Source of the DNA: an uncultured Dorea sp.
GTDB taxonomy: Bacteria > Bacillota > Clostridia > Lachnospirales > Lachnospiraceae
Length of the DNA: 64,000 nucleotides
Reading direction: 5' to 3'
Assembly: GCA_910579925.1 (NCBI GenBank)
Contig: CAJTVY010000001.1
Span: 114,422 to 178,421 of the forward strand
Below are positions 15,713-24,870 of the stretch, one piece after another. Positions within the stretch are counted from its first letter, which is position 1; every line of letters begins with the position of its first letter. The notes under the pieces were generated by a model. That model saw only the letters and a list, made by a program, of their open reading frames with translations, was not told the origin of the DNA and made no database searches. Both the position numbers and the translations under genes were made by a program.

Positions 15713-17569
15713 TTAATCTCCGAAAATAAATCTCACGATTCTATCGCCAGCCTCTTCGGTTGCCTTGCGGATATCTTCTTTCTTCCAATATGCTTTACTC
15801 TCATTTCCATATATAGAAACTAACTCACATGCAATTGGATAGACGCTGTCAATATAGCCGGTTTTCTCTTTCAAACTTGTGGAAACCTTTGTACGGAACC
15901 ATTCATTGCCAAGCGCCCTGTTAATCCTCTCCTCTAATAGAATTTTATTTCCAATTTTATTCACAATTCCTTTAAACTCCTCCAGACTGTTAATGCCTGC
16001 GTCCTTACGAATTTCCTGGTTATTTTTTCCGCTGGAAGGCATGATATGTTCAATATCGGGTTTGTCAATAAATATGAATTTTCTTCCTTTTTCCTTTGCA
16101 AATAAGTATTCATTCAAATATACAAGGCTGTTCTTATCGTAATCCAGTATTTCGTTTTTAATAGATTCTCTATCCCACATGTCGCGGATATGATTGTCGA
16201 AATCTTCCTTTATTTCCTGCTCTGAGACAGTCTGATCTACAAGTTTTACTTCTTCTTTAAAAAGGAATGTTTTAAAATTTTTACTGGAATATCCCGTATC
16301 AACCAGTTCCATAACGGTAAATAATCTTAGTATGCTTTCAAAGATTGTCTCTGTCTTATCTTCAGAAATATCCTCTTCCTTAAACCTGCCGAAGTAACTT
16401 GCTAAGAATAATTTTGCATTCTCGTTAAACTTAAACAGAATCTGACAAACCGGATACTCGGATACCCGCCTCCATATTTTAGCTAAGTTAATCATATCTT
16501 TGCATAATTCAATTGGATGGTTGATTAAGTCTTTGTTAATATCAATAAAATATCTTCTCAAACCAGGCACCGTTACAGTCACAGAACCTTTATTTGTCAG
16601 AGTCTCTTTCATTACTGCTCTTACATAATACATCTTCTGCATCAGAATCGCATCCAGATCTGTAACACCTTTTTCCTTTAACTCCTCTATAAGCTTTAAC
16701 AATTCTTCCCACAATTCCTTAAACTCATTGCCCTGTTTCATTCCTTCCGCAGCCGCATATAATTTTGCCGAGATAATATCAGAATCATAAAGCGGAAGTC
16801 CGTCAGAATTCAGAGAATTAAACATCGTGATTGCCTGTTCAACCTGCCAGCTTTTTATCTCGATGACCTCGCAGCTTTCCAGGATTGCTTTTGAAATGCT
16901 GTTCAATTGTGACGCTGACAGGTTATGGGTATCAGCCATGTTGTTATAGAAATATTTAAAATTACGGAAGAAGTTAGTATATTTATTATCATTCTTCTTA
17001 CGGGCTATTTTTTCTACATTATTTTCAGCCTCTTCATAATCGAATGCCTGCAGTATTGTCTGCAATTCCGTTTTATATCTCTCATTTATAGAGCTGTTTT
17101 TTAATATGAAAGAGCTTTTACAGATCCTGCGATCCGCTTCCCGATCCGGCTTATCAGAAATATCTTCTGTTTCTGCTTTATACAGTATTCCCATTATTTT
17201 TCTTCTGCGCTCTTTAAGTCCCCTGCATAAACTTTCAGATTCATCATCCCTGCTTGTCTTTGCGATTGCGTCATTAATGTTGATCAGTAAAGCTTTCAGC
17301 AGCAGTAAAAAGGTAGTCGTTCTTTGCTGCCCGTCTATCAGTCCTAATATGGTATCATGATCCTGGCAATTAATGATGATTGTTCCGAAGAAATGGCCGT
17401 CCTTACGTTCACTTTCAACATAATCTACGATATCCTGCCATAATTTATCACATTGATCTATGTTCCAGGAATATGCGCGCTGATATTCAGGAATCATGAA
17501 AAATGTTTCGTCTTCCAACTTAAGATAGTCTCCGATCTTTCTAAGTTTTGGTTCGATATTCTTAGCCAT
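15713..17569 (-). CDS. DUF262/DUF1524 (GmrSD-like) nuclease
   Basis: A 618-residue protein that joins an N-terminal DUF262 domain to a C-terminal HNH nuclease domain (DUF1524). The DUF262 signature DGQQRTTTF lies at ~residues 78-86. The His-Ile core of the HNH domain is seen in DIEHIMPSS at ~residue 505. Fused proteins of this type are related to GmrSD and act as type IV-like restriction enzymes, with DUF262 using nucleotide hydrolysis to direct the nuclease against modified phage DNA. I chose the ATG at 17569 because AAAGGAG precedes it on the minus strand; a further in-frame ATG at 17599 lacks one. It is the only long minus-strand gene in the window and lies between two other accessory genes. 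Confidence 0.85.
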   Translation of the reverse strand: MAKNIEPKLRKIGDYLKLEDETFFMIPEYQRAYSWNIDQCDKLWQDIVDYVESERKDGHFFGTIIINCQDHDTILGLIDGQQRTTTFLLLLKALLININDAIAKTSRDDESESLCRGLKERRRKIMGILYKAETEDISDKPDREADRRICKSSFILKNSSINERYKTELQTILQAFDYEEAENNVEKIARKKNDNKYTNFFRNFKYFYNNMADTHNLSASQLNSISKAILESCEVIEIKSWQVEQAITMFNSLNSDGLPLYDSDIISAKLYAAAEGMKQGNEFKELWEELLKLIEELKEKGVTDLDAILMQKMYYVRAVMKETLTNKGSVTVTVPGLRRYFIDINKDLINHPIELCKDMINLAKIWRRVSEYPVCQILFKFNENAKLFLASYFGRFKEEDISEDKTETIFESILRLFTVMELVDTGYSSKNFKTFLFKEEVKLVDQTVSEQEIKEDFDNHIRDMWDRESIKNEILDYDKNSLVYLNEYLFAKEKGRKFIFIDKPDIEHIMPSSGKNNQEIRKDAGINSLEEFKGIVNKIGNKILLEERINRALGNEWFRTKVSTSLKEKTGYIDSVYPIACELVSIYGNESKAYWKKEDIRKATEEAGDRIVRFIFGD

Positions 17570-17675
17570 AGTGTTCTCCTTTGCCGTGGTCGGTGTCAAA
17601 AGTAATTTACTTACATCGTTATCTTAACATATCCGCAGCCCTCTTTCTAGTAATTTTGTAATCGTTCATCCTTTC

Positions 17676-17708
17676 GGCTGCTCCTATTCATTGGCTGCTA
17701 ACTGCGCG
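17676..17708 (+). repeat. Left copy of a 33-nt imperfect inverted repeat
   Basis: The core ATTCATTGGCTGCTAAC (17686-17702) is the exact reverse complement of 20439-20455. Extending to 33 nt on both sides gives 27 matches, mostly with transitions as the differences, so the two copies look homologous rather than chance. This copy continues into a G+C-rich hairpin (17695-17725) with a 13-bp stem and one bulge. The pair brackets the MATE gene and a hypothetical gene. Confidence 0.65.
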
Positions 17709-17767
17709 CTTGCCGCGCGGTTGCAGGCTGAATCGTTACTGATTTTAATATATTTCCAAATTAACTA

Positions 17768-17795
17768 TTGCAAAGTCCGCTTTTCACGGTATAAT
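17768..17795 (+). promoter_or_regulatory. Promoter of the MATE gene
   Basis: TTGCAA (17768-17773), 16-nt spacer, TATAAT (17790-17795). It lies 70 nt before the chosen start and inside the longer open frame, which supports the downstream start. Confidence 0.65.
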
Positions 17796-17864
17796 GGGAA
17801 ATACGAGTCTTTTTTGGAAACTGCAATAATGCAGGCAGTCTATAAAAACGAAAGGAGTCAGACT

Positions 17865-19280
17865 ATGAGAAATGAAAAAGTAAGCTGGGCCAGTTTCTTC
17901 GGTACTGTGATGACCATTGCGCTGCCTATCGCATTTCAGAATTTTTTGTCTACCACGGCAAGTATGGTAGATACCATTATGATTGGAAGCCAGGGCGAAC
18001 TGTCTGTAGCGGCGGTTGGGATCTGCTCCCAGATTACATCTTTGTTCTTTTCCTGCTACTTTGGGTTCGCAAGCGGCGGACTATTGTTCTTCTCGCAGTA
18101 TTGGGGCGCCCGCAACGAGAAGGGCATCAACCAGGCCTTTGGTCTTGCTCTGACCTGTATGCTGGCAGTGTCCCTGCTCTTTGGCGGAGCGGCGGTTGCC
18201 AACCCGGATTTTATTCTGGGGATCTATACCGACAAGGAAGCGATCATTACTATTGGCGCACCTTACATCAGAATCGTAGGATTTGCATATCCGCTGCAGG
18301 TAATCGCCATGATTATCAGTTTCCTGATGCGTTCCACAGAACGGGTCAAACCTCCTCTTATCAGTTCCGTTCTTGCGCTGATTACGAATTTCATCCTGAA
18401 CTGGATTCTGATCTATGGACGCTTTGGAGCGCCTCGGATGGGTGCCGCCGGCGCGGCGGTCGGCACTTTGATATCCGGTGTTGTGAATGTGTTCGTGCTG
18501 TTCCTTTTTCTGTTAAAAGATAAGAAAACAATCGTACTGAAATTAAAAGATATGTTTTCCTGGCAGGACGGTTTTCTTAAGGAATACATGGGAAAATGTC
18601 TGCCCATCATCTTTAATGAACTGTTCTATGGAATTGGCCAGATGCTCATTAACATCGTAATCGGGCATCAGTCAGAGTCAGCCATTGCAGCAATGGCGGC
18701 ATTCCGTGTGCTGGAAGGTTTTGTTTTCGCCTTCTTCGCCGGCCTTGCAGACGCTTCTTCCGTGGTGGTAGGAAAAGAAGTAGGATCTGGTCATCTGATG
18801 AGCGGCTATCAGTACATGAAAAAATTCGCCTTATTGTGCCCGGCAATTACTTTCTGTATCTGCCTGACCGGTTTGCTGCTGAACAGACCGATGCTCTCCC
18901 TTTTTGGCCTTGGAACGGAGGCTATGTTTTTCGGTAAATATATGATACTCATCTATCTGGCGGCCGGAACCGTCCGCACCTGCAACTATATCATGAACTG
19001 TTGTTACCGGGCCGGCGGAGAAGCGGTATTTGGGACCCTGCTTGAGATCATCTGCCTGTTTACGGTCAGCGTCCCGGCAACCTGGGCGGCCGGCATGATC
19101 TGGCATCTTCCGTTCCTTGCCGTTTTCTCGTTCCTGTATACGGACGAACTGATCCGCCTTGTCTTTGAAACATGGTATACCAGGAGCGGAAAATGGATTA
19201 AGCCTGTTACGGAACCTGGACGGGAGGCGCTGCCCAAATTCCAGGCAGCGCTTTTAGCAAAACGAAGTAAAAGCCAATAA
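17865..19280 (+). CDS. MATE-family efflux transporter
   Basis: A 471-residue polytopic membrane protein with about twelve hydrophobic segments in two repeats of six. The start of each half has the MATE pattern: LPIAFQNFLSTTASMVDTIM in the first, FNELFYGIGQMLINIVIG in the second. Members export cationic drugs, flavins or metabolites using Na+ or H+. An in-frame codon at 17691 would add 58 residues, but the promoter lies between the two, and AAAGGAG sits 7 nt before the ATG at 17865. It is flanked by inverted repeats shared with the far end of the next gene. Substrate unknown. Confidence 0.9.
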   Translation: MRNEKVSWASFFGTVMTIALPIAFQNFLSTTASMVDTIMIGSQGELSVAAVGICSQITSLFFSCYFGFASGGLLFFSQYWGARNEKGINQAFGLALTCMLAVSLLFGGAAVANPDFILGIYTDKEAIITIGAPYIRIVGFAYPLQVIAMIISFLMRSTERVKPPLISSVLALITNFILNWILIYGRFGAPRMGAAGAAVGTLISGVVNVFVLFLFLLKDKKTIVLKLKDMFSWQDGFLKEYMGKCLPIIFNELFYGIGQMLINIVIGHQSESAIAAMAAFRVLEGFVFAFFAGLADASSVVVGKEVGSGHLMSGYQYMKKFALLCPAITFCICLTGLLLNRPMLSLFGLGTEAMFFGKYMILIYLAAGTVRTCNYIMNCCYRAGGEAVFGTLLEIICLFTVSVPATWAAGMIWHLPFLAVFSFLYTDELIRLVFETWYTRSGKWIKPVTEPGREALPKFQAALLAKRSKSQ

Positions 19281-19425
19281 ATCGGTCAATCCCAGTTATT
19301 TTCCGGGATTTCCTGTCGATAAAATATATAGAGTATATGATTACCTGGCGGGCTGCAAATTCCAGGCCGGAGGTACTTTTTAATATAATAAATGACAGGA
19401 CTTTTGATACGAGGGGGTGCATACT

Positions 19426-20289
19426 TTGAATTTTTTTATGATGCAATCATTAGGCGCATATACGAAAAATATGACAATGCAGATGAAGTGGCAGCAAAAG
19501 AAAGCGAATCATGATTTCACTGCTGATGGAAGTACGAAACTGACGGATCCAATTGCACGACAGGCAGAAGAAATCCGAAGGGCGCAGGCGGACGGCTCAT
19601 CTAAGATTTCTTCACAGATCAGGACGAAGCTGGCAACCGGCAAGAAGCTGACGCAGGAGGAGATGCAGTATCTGCAGAAGAATGACCCGCAGACCTATCA
19701 GAAGGCCAAGGCGATCGAAGAAGAACAGAAGAGTTATGAAGAAGAACTCAAGAGATGTGAGACAAAGGAAGACGTGGAGCGCATAAGAATGAATCGTATG
19801 GCTGCGTCTCTCAGTGTTGTGAACAGCGTTAAGAGCAATCCAGCCATCCCCGAGGGGGCGAAGCTTGGAATTATCTGGCAGGAACTTCAGAAAAATATGG
19901 CCTTAGAAGAAACCATAGGCGAATTTGTTAAGAGCGGCAGATACGCCCAGCTTCCCACAGAGGCTGAAAAGCTGGAGGCCGAGAAGGCTCTCAAAGAAGC
20001 GGAAGAAGGGGAACTGAAAACCGAGGTTTCCACAGAAGACGCTGCCGAAACAGAAATGGACATTGATACTGACGGGAAGGAAGCTGTTTCAGATGATGAA
20101 GCCAAGGATGTTTCGCCTCAGGAATCCGTACAAGAACGTAATTCTCTTTTGCAAGAACGCAGGATTACCCGCACGGAAGCTGAGTCAACGCCGGAAGCTT
20201 TAAAGGTAAAGCGTTCAAAAGTCCATGCGGCATACAAAAAGAATCAGCTAAAGCTTCCGGAACAAATGATGGATTTAAGAATAGAGTAA
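19426..20289 (+). CDS. Charged, helical hypothetical protein (TTG start)
   Basis: About 287 residues, rich in Glu, Lys, Ala and Gln, with long predicted helices around QEEMQYLQKNDPQTYQKA and EKLEAEKALKEAEEG. It has no signal peptide or membrane helix. GAGGGGG at 19411-19417 sits too close for the GTG at 19417 but 8 nt from the TTG at 19426, so I prefer TTG; two ATGs at 19438-19443 are alternatives. An acidic, low-complexity stretch (~residues 190-235) divides it from a basic C-terminus. It follows the MATE gene and ends with a strong terminator. I do not recognise a functional domain. Confidence 0.75.
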   Translation: MNFFMMQSLGAYTKNMTMQMKWQQKKANHDFTADGSTKLTDPIARQAEEIRRAQADGSSKISSQIRTKLATGKKLTQEEMQYLQKNDPQTYQKAKAIEEEQKSYEEELKRCETKEDVERIRMNRMAASLSVVNSVKSNPAIPEGAKLGIIWQELQKNMALEETIGEFVKSGRYAQLPTEAEKLEAEKALKEAEEGELKTEVSTEDAAETEMDIDTDGKEAVSDDEAKDVSPQESVQERNSLLQERRITRTEAESTPEALKVKRSKVHAAYKKNQLKLPEQMMDLRIE

Positions 20290-20374
20290 AAGAAGCTGTC
20301 GCTTTGACGTAGAAATCTTCGCATTAGGTTATGGAATATGGCCGGAGACTGGTTTGCGGAGGCTTAGGATAATG

Positions 20375-20416
20375 AACTTCCTGGAATGTATTGTGGTACA
20401 ATCCAGGAAGTTTTTT
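20375..20416 (+). terminator. Strong Rho-independent terminator
   Basis: AACTTCCTGGA (20375-20385) pairs with TCCAGGAAGTT (20402-20412), an 11-bp perfect stem running into six T residues. Confidence 0.9.
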
Positions 20417-20432
20417 AGTCTCTTTAAGATGC

Positions 20433-20465
20433 TGTGCGGTTAGCAGCCAATGAATCGGAACAACC
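20433..20465 (-). repeat. Right copy of the 33-nt imperfect inverted repeat
   Basis: Contains GTTAGCAGCCAATGAAT (20439-20455), the exact reverse complement of the left core at 17686-17702. It lies just after the terminator. The 2.7-kb segment between the copies carries the MATE and charged hypothetical genes. Confidence 0.65.
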
Positions 20466-20630
20466 AGGAAATGTTCTTGTTTAAACGATGATTTCCACGT
20501 ATACTATAAACGAGGAATCGTGCTTTTTTGGTTCGTTTCGTATGTGTAAAAAGTGAAGTGTAAGGTCGAAAAGTATTAAGATATATAATAAAGTTAAGAT
20601 TACGAAAGATGTGAAGGTGGGGAACTATTT

Positions 20631-23600
20631 ATGACTCATTCTAAAAGGCTGGAAGAAACAGCGCTCTGGCAGATTTACCAAGAGAAAACCGTGTCAGATG
20701 GAAAACGTTGCGGCTGGGTAAAAGAGGTGTATGAGGCGGCGGCAGAATATCTGACGGATGTCCGTCAGACATTTCAGAACTATACGCTTCATGATGGAAC
20801 GCATATATTGAATGTGTTAGAGGCAATGGGCGGGCTGCTGGGAGATCAGATCGGGCAATTGACGGTTGGGGAGGCAGAACTGATGATTTTGTCGGCCTGT
20901 ATGCATGATCTGGGTATGGTTTATACTGCCGGGGAACGGCGGCAGTGGTTGGAAGATGAAGAGGCATGCAGGAAATTTCTAAGAGAATATTGCCCGGAGT
21001 TATTAGGACGTCCGGCAGAAGAGTGGCCGGAAGATACCCGCAAATGGTATCTTCGGACCTTGCACCCTTTTCGCCTTTCGGAAGTACTGCAGAATGAAGC
21101 GTGGAAAGAATTGTGTGACAGGCGTCCCGTGCAGGTGGTTTCAAAATCCTGCATGATAGCCGTCTGCCAGGCTCACGGGGAGAATTGGATGGAGATCCGC
21201 AATAACGGGGAGTTAGAGTATCTCCCTTCGGATGAGGTGGATCCGTTGTTTTGTGTGCTTTTGCTGCGGCTGGCAGATCTGTTGGATTTCGACCATACCC
21301 GCGCTCCGAAAATCTTATATGGTTACGTGAAAGATAACGACAAGAGCCGTGCAGAGTGGGACAAACATCGGGCTTCGGCTGGATTTCGCTACCCAGATTC
21401 TCCGTCTGTCAGCGACCTGCCTTATAAGGCGCGGTGTATGAATCCCGGGGTCGAGCATGCGGTCAGGGATTTTCTGGACTGGATTGATGAAGAACTGGGG
21501 AATTGTGTGAAACTGCAGAAGTATTGCGAGGCAGGGTGGAGACAGAAGTTTCCGTTTCCAAGAGCGGTGTTGAGAAATGGGATTGAATCCGATGGATATA
21601 TGAGCGGTGATTTCTGTATGACCATGGATCAGACACAGATTCTGAATCTTCTGACCGGGGAGAATCTCTATGATCATGCGGACGTATTTATCAGAGAGTT
21701 ATTACAAAATGCCATTGATGCCACCCTGCTCCGCGGGGAGATGGATTCTGATTTTATTCCGGAGATGTCCCGAATTGATTTGTGGGAATGGAATGATAAG
21801 GAAGGGAATATCTGGTTTCGGATTGATGATGAGGGAACGGGTATGACGCTGGGAATGCTGCAGAGGTATTTCCTGAAGGTGGGAAATTCTTATTATAATT
21901 CTAAGGAACTGGAACAGGATCTGAGGGATCATGGACGGACCGAGAAGTATCAGGGAATCAGTCGTTTTGGGATCGGTTTCTTGTCCTGTTTCCTTTGTGG
22001 AGAATATGCGGAGGTTTCCACCCTTTATTTCGATTCTGAGAAAAATCGAAGAGAACAGGCTGTGGGGGAATCCCAGAGGATGGTAAAATATGGGCTTCGT
22101 CTGCAGATTACGGGGGTGAGCGGGTATTATACAGTAAAGAATCAGTCCAGACATCATTCAACAGAGGGAGAATTGCCGGCTCCTGGGGATAGTGATGGAA
22201 GTACGAAAAGAAGTCGGGAGAGAGGCGGTTATTGCGCAAAGCCTGGAACTTCGATTGTGATCCGGCTCAATCCGGGGAAACTTGGGGCCATGGATCTGCG
22301 GGAGGCCGTGAAAAAGTATTTGTTTGGAGCCAGGGTGCCGGTATATTATAATAATCAGCGGATTGGACAGACTTATGAGGAAGTGATGCGGGAGGCGCAC
22401 GAGTTAGCAGGAGAAAGGATTTATGAACTGTCTCCAGAGTTGAAGGAGAAGTTTGATCAAAGTTTTCCGGCGGTTCGCGGGCAGTATCCAAAGATCGTAA
22501 TGTCTGTGATTCCGTTGGATACGGAAGAAGATCAAGTCTTGCCAGACTTTTCGGGGGTGCTGGTAAAGTATGAAGTACGCTTTGATAAGACACCGCAGTG
22601 GGAAGCTAAGGGACAGAAGTACAAAGTTACCGATCATATTTATGAAGAAGGGAAAAATATACAAATAAGTTTGGGAAGTTATAATGATAGGAGTATGCGA
22701 GTAAGTTCGGATTGGGACAAGTTGATGAAACCCTTTGATCCAGAAAGAGTAGCTGCGTTAGAGGAAAAATTTGAAAAGTATTCTAGCTGCCCTTCAATGC
22801 AAGATATTATGGATATATGGACTCCTTTTTCTGGAGTGATGGATTTAGATGTAGCATGGATCATGTACAATGATAATCAGCAGAAAGCAGAGATGAAATT
22901 TTTTGTTACGGAGTGCGGATGCCCAGACAGGATATTTTTATCTTTTTGTCATACAGACGAAGAAATGGTGATCATCTATCAAGGGATTAAAGCGGGCAAT
23001 ATAGAAGAAAGAGTATCTCTATTTGATAAGTGCAAAGCGATATTTTTAGTTGGTAGCATGTGGAAACCTATGGTTGAAATTAGTCGTACGAAAGTAGCTG
23101 GACTGCCATTAGAGGTCTCAGTTCTCATTCAAGGGCTTTTTAATAAATACAAAATGGAGTCGTTAAATCGGCATTTTATTAGATTTGAGGGATGGAGGGA
23201 TCGACTGTTAAAAGAGTGGAGAGAATTGCGTACTTCTCAGATAGATAAATGGATGTGGGAAAATCAGAAGGATTTTTTTATTGAAATCAAACAGAACTTA
23301 CAAGTAGCGGTAGACGAATCGACGATAGAAGGTTTCGATATTTCTTCAAATAGTAGGTATGCAGTTTTATATAAGTATCTGACGGCGTATTTTCAAGATC
23401 TTTACCAAATGACAGTCAGCTATGAAGAGGGGCAGATTATTGATTTCTATGAAAAAAAAGATAATGAGATGGAAGATCGGTATGATTTATTTCCGCCAAT
23501 GATGTTTTGCAAGGCTGTAAGTGAACGAAGTCGGCAATATATATGTGGTGGTAATTTTTGGGAGAGAAGATGCATTACATTTGATCATCCATTTGTAGAA

Positions 23601-23807
23601 TGGCTTCTGAATAATTCGGTTCAGCTAAAAAGATATTTTCAAAGACAGTTTCAGCAGATCGTGGATTGCCTTTGCAATGAGTATGCGGATGATATAATAA
23701 ATCAATGTAACGCCATTCGTGAGCAGCTGATTTCTTTACCAGATCATCATGGCGTAGATGTTCGTTCCATTCCTCCATTGAGTAGGGATGATTTCTGGTG
23801 GCCATAG
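20631..23807 (+). CDS. HD-domain plus Hsp90-like (GHKL) ATPase protein, likely defence-related
   Basis: A 1058-residue multidomain protein. Residues ~45-110 form an HD domain with His54-Asp55 (LHDGTHI) and His92-Asp93 (CMHDLGM), expected to bind metal. Residues ~345-480 are a GHKL ATPase: N box ELLQNAIDAT, G1 box DDEGTGMT, and GISRFGIGFLS before the lid. This matches the HD-CE/Hsp90-like ATPase pairing predicted to act in bacterial conflict systems. The C-terminal ~400 residues lack a recognised domain. From ~22600 to the end the gene is clearly more AT-rich, with different codon use from its 5' part, suggesting a swapped or more recently acquired C-terminus. The ATG follows GGTGGGG. Activity and trigger are unknown. 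Confidence 0.8.
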   Translation: MTHSKRLEETALWQIYQEKTVSDGKRCGWVKEVYEAAAEYLTDVRQTFQNYTLHDGTHILNVLEAMGGLLGDQIGQLTVGEAELMILSACMHDLGMVYTAGERRQWLEDEEACRKFLREYCPELLGRPAEEWPEDTRKWYLRTLHPFRLSEVLQNEAWKELCDRRPVQVVSKSCMIAVCQAHGENWMEIRNNGELEYLPSDEVDPLFCVLLLRLADLLDFDHTRAPKILYGYVKDNDKSRAEWDKHRASAGFRYPDSPSVSDLPYKARCMNPGVEHAVRDFLDWIDEELGNCVKLQKYCEAGWRQKFPFPRAVLRNGIESDGYMSGDFCMTMDQTQILNLLTGENLYDHADVFIRELLQNAIDATLLRGEMDSDFIPEMSRIDLWEWNDKEGNIWFRIDDEGTGMTLGMLQRYFLKVGNSYYNSKELEQDLRDHGRTEKYQGISRFGIGFLSCFLCGEYAEVSTLYFDSEKNRREQAVGESQRMVKYGLRLQITGVSGYYTVKNQSRHHSTEGELPAPGDSDGSTKRSRERGGYCAKPGTSIVIRLNPGKLGAMDLREAVKKYLFGARVPVYYNNQRIGQTYEEVMREAHELAGERIYELSPELKEKFDQSFPAVRGQYPKIVMSVIPLDTEEDQVLPDFSGVLVKYEVRFDKTPQWEAKGQKYKVTDHIYEEGKNIQISLGSYNDRSMRVSSDWDKLMKPFDPERVAALEEKFEKYSSCPSMQDIMDIWTPFSGVMDLDVAWIMYNDNQQKAEMKFFVTECGCPDRIFLSFCHTDEEMVIIYQGIKAGNIEERVSLFDKCKAIFLVGSMWKPMVEISRTKVAGLPLEVSVLIQGLFNKYKMESLNRHFIRFEGWRDRLLKEWRELRTSQIDKWMWENQKDFFIEIKQNLQVAVDESTIEGFDISSNSRYAVLYKYLTAYFQDLYQMTVSYEEGQIIDFYEKKDNEMEDRYDLFPPMMFCKAVSERSRQYICGGNFWERRCITFDHPFVEWLLNNSVQLKRYFQRQFQQIVDCLCNEYADDIINQCNAIREQLISLPDHHGVDVRSIPPLSRDDFWWP

Positions 23808-23867
23808 GAAATGGATTGAGAATATTAAAAGATAAACTTATTATTGGATACTGAGAGGCGGATTATT

Positions 23868-24329
23868 ATGGAATTAAGAAGAGCGACATTAAAAGATGCT
23901 CATACAATTTGGCAATTGCAATTAGAGGCCTTTGCAGATTTATTAGACAAATATCAGGATTATGATATAAGTCCGGGAAATGAAACAATTGATAGAATCG
24001 AAGAAAAACTGAAGCAACCATATACATATTTTTACTATATTGTAGATGAGAATAAAATAGTCGGCGCGGTCAGAATTGTGGATCTGAAAGATGGAAGCCG
24101 AAAAAGAGTATCGCCGATTTTTGTTATGAAGGAATACCGGAACAAGGGCTATGCTCAGTCTGCAATGATAGAAGCGGAGCATATTCACGGACGCCAAAAC
24201 TGGAAGCTGGATACAATTCTTCAAGAGACCGGTAATTGTTATCTATATGAGAAACTGGGGTATCGTAAGACCGGTAAAATAAAAATAATTAACGATAAAA
24301 TGACAATTGTATATTTTGAAAAGAATTAA
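23868..24329 (+). CDS. GNAT-family N-acetyltransferase
   Basis: A 153-residue acetyl-CoA-dependent transferase. The fold order is visible: N-terminal MELRRATLKDAHTIWQLQ, a central beta strand IVGAVRIVDL, the acetyl-CoA loop MKEYRNKGYAQSAM (R/Q-x-x-G-x-A type, here RNKGYA) and a C-terminal LYEKLGYRKTGK. The ATG at 23868 has GAGAGGCGG before it; an upstream in-frame codon lacks one. It follows the HD/ATPase gene by 60 nt and could be co-transcribed. The substrate may be a small molecule, tRNA or protein; I cannot tell. Confidence 0.88.
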   Translation: MELRRATLKDAHTIWQLQLEAFADLLDKYQDYDISPGNETIDRIEEKLKQPYTYFYYIVDENKIVGAVRIVDLKDGSRKRVSPIFVMKEYRNKGYAQSAMIEAEHIHGRQNWKLDTILQETGNCYLYEKLGYRKTGKIKIINDKMTIVYFEKN

Positions 24330-24362
24330 TATGAAGAAATGAAAAAGTATATATGATTTTGC

Positions 24363-24391
24363 TTGACAAGGGTATCCCATATTGCTATTCT
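24363..24391 (+). promoter_or_regulatory. Promoter of the DUF3842 gene
   Basis: TTGACA (24363-24368), 17-nt spacer, TATTCT (24386-24391), 44 nt upstream of the start codon. Confidence 0.7.
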
Positions 24392-24434
24392 GTTTGCACA
24401 GAGTTCAGACTTTATCATGAAATGAGGATTTCCT

Positions 24435-24839
24435 ATGAATATACTAATGATAGACGCCCAGGGCGGCGGAATGGGAAGGCAGCTTGTGGCTTCCGTAAAA
24501 AAAGAATTTCCGCAGACAGAGATTACGGCCGTAGGAACAAACTCTCTGGCCACCTCCAATATGCTGAAAGCAGGGGCGGACCATGCGGCTACAGGGGAGA
24601 ATGCGGTGATTGTGGGGTGCAGAAAGGCGGATCTGATCATCGGGCCGATCGGGATTGCGATTGCAGATTCCATGTTCGGTGAGATTACCCCGGCAATGGC
24701 GGCGGCAGTGGGACAGAGCAATGCCAGAAAGCTGCTGATTCCGATGAATCAATGCAATCACATCATCGTCGGAGTGAAGAAGATGTCAATGAGTGATATG
24801 ATGGAGAAGGTGATTGAGCAGTTAAGGGAAATGATTTGA
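24435..24839 (+). CDS. DUF3842 family protein
   Basis: A 134-residue cytoplasmic protein with a Rossmann-like start (MNILMIDAQGGGMGRQLV), then a glycine-rich ADLIIGPIGIAIADSM segment and MNQCNHIIVG near the end. The pattern matches DUF3842, found in Clostridia and often near metal-transport or cobalamin-type genes. No enzymatic role is established to my knowledge. The stop codon lies inside the -35 region of the following promoter, so the next operon starts independently. Confidence 0.85.
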   Translation: MNILMIDAQGGGMGRQLVASVKKEFPQTEITAVGTNSLATSNMLKAGADHAATGENAVIVGCRKADLIIGPIGIAIADSMFGEITPAMAAAVGQSNARKLLIPMNQCNHIIVGVKKMSMSDMMEKVIEQLREMI

Positions 24840-24864
24840 CAGAAATACCTTGTAGGAGTATAGT
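24836..24864 (+). promoter_or_regulatory. Consensus promoter of the larB-nikMN-cbiQO operon
   Basis: TTGACA (24836-24841), 17-nt spacer, TATAGT (24859-24864). It overlaps the end of the DUF3842 gene. Transcription would start near 24871, just where the structured leader begins, about 285 nt before the larB start. Confidence 0.8.
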
Positions 24865-24870
24865 ATATAA

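Larger units (their letters stand above)
20290..20630. other. 341-bp gap: terminator, repeat copy and leader of the HD/ATPase gene
   Basis: It holds the terminator at 20375-20416, the right inverted-repeat copy at 20433-20465 and AT-rich sequence leading into the next gene. I see no additional coding frame or RNA gene. Confidence 0.5.

Noticed and set aside
17691..17864. N-terminal extension of the MATE protein (58 residues)
   Set aside because: A promoter lies within it, it has no ribosome binding site, and the extension does not match the MATE family start; the ATG at 17865 has AAAGGAG.
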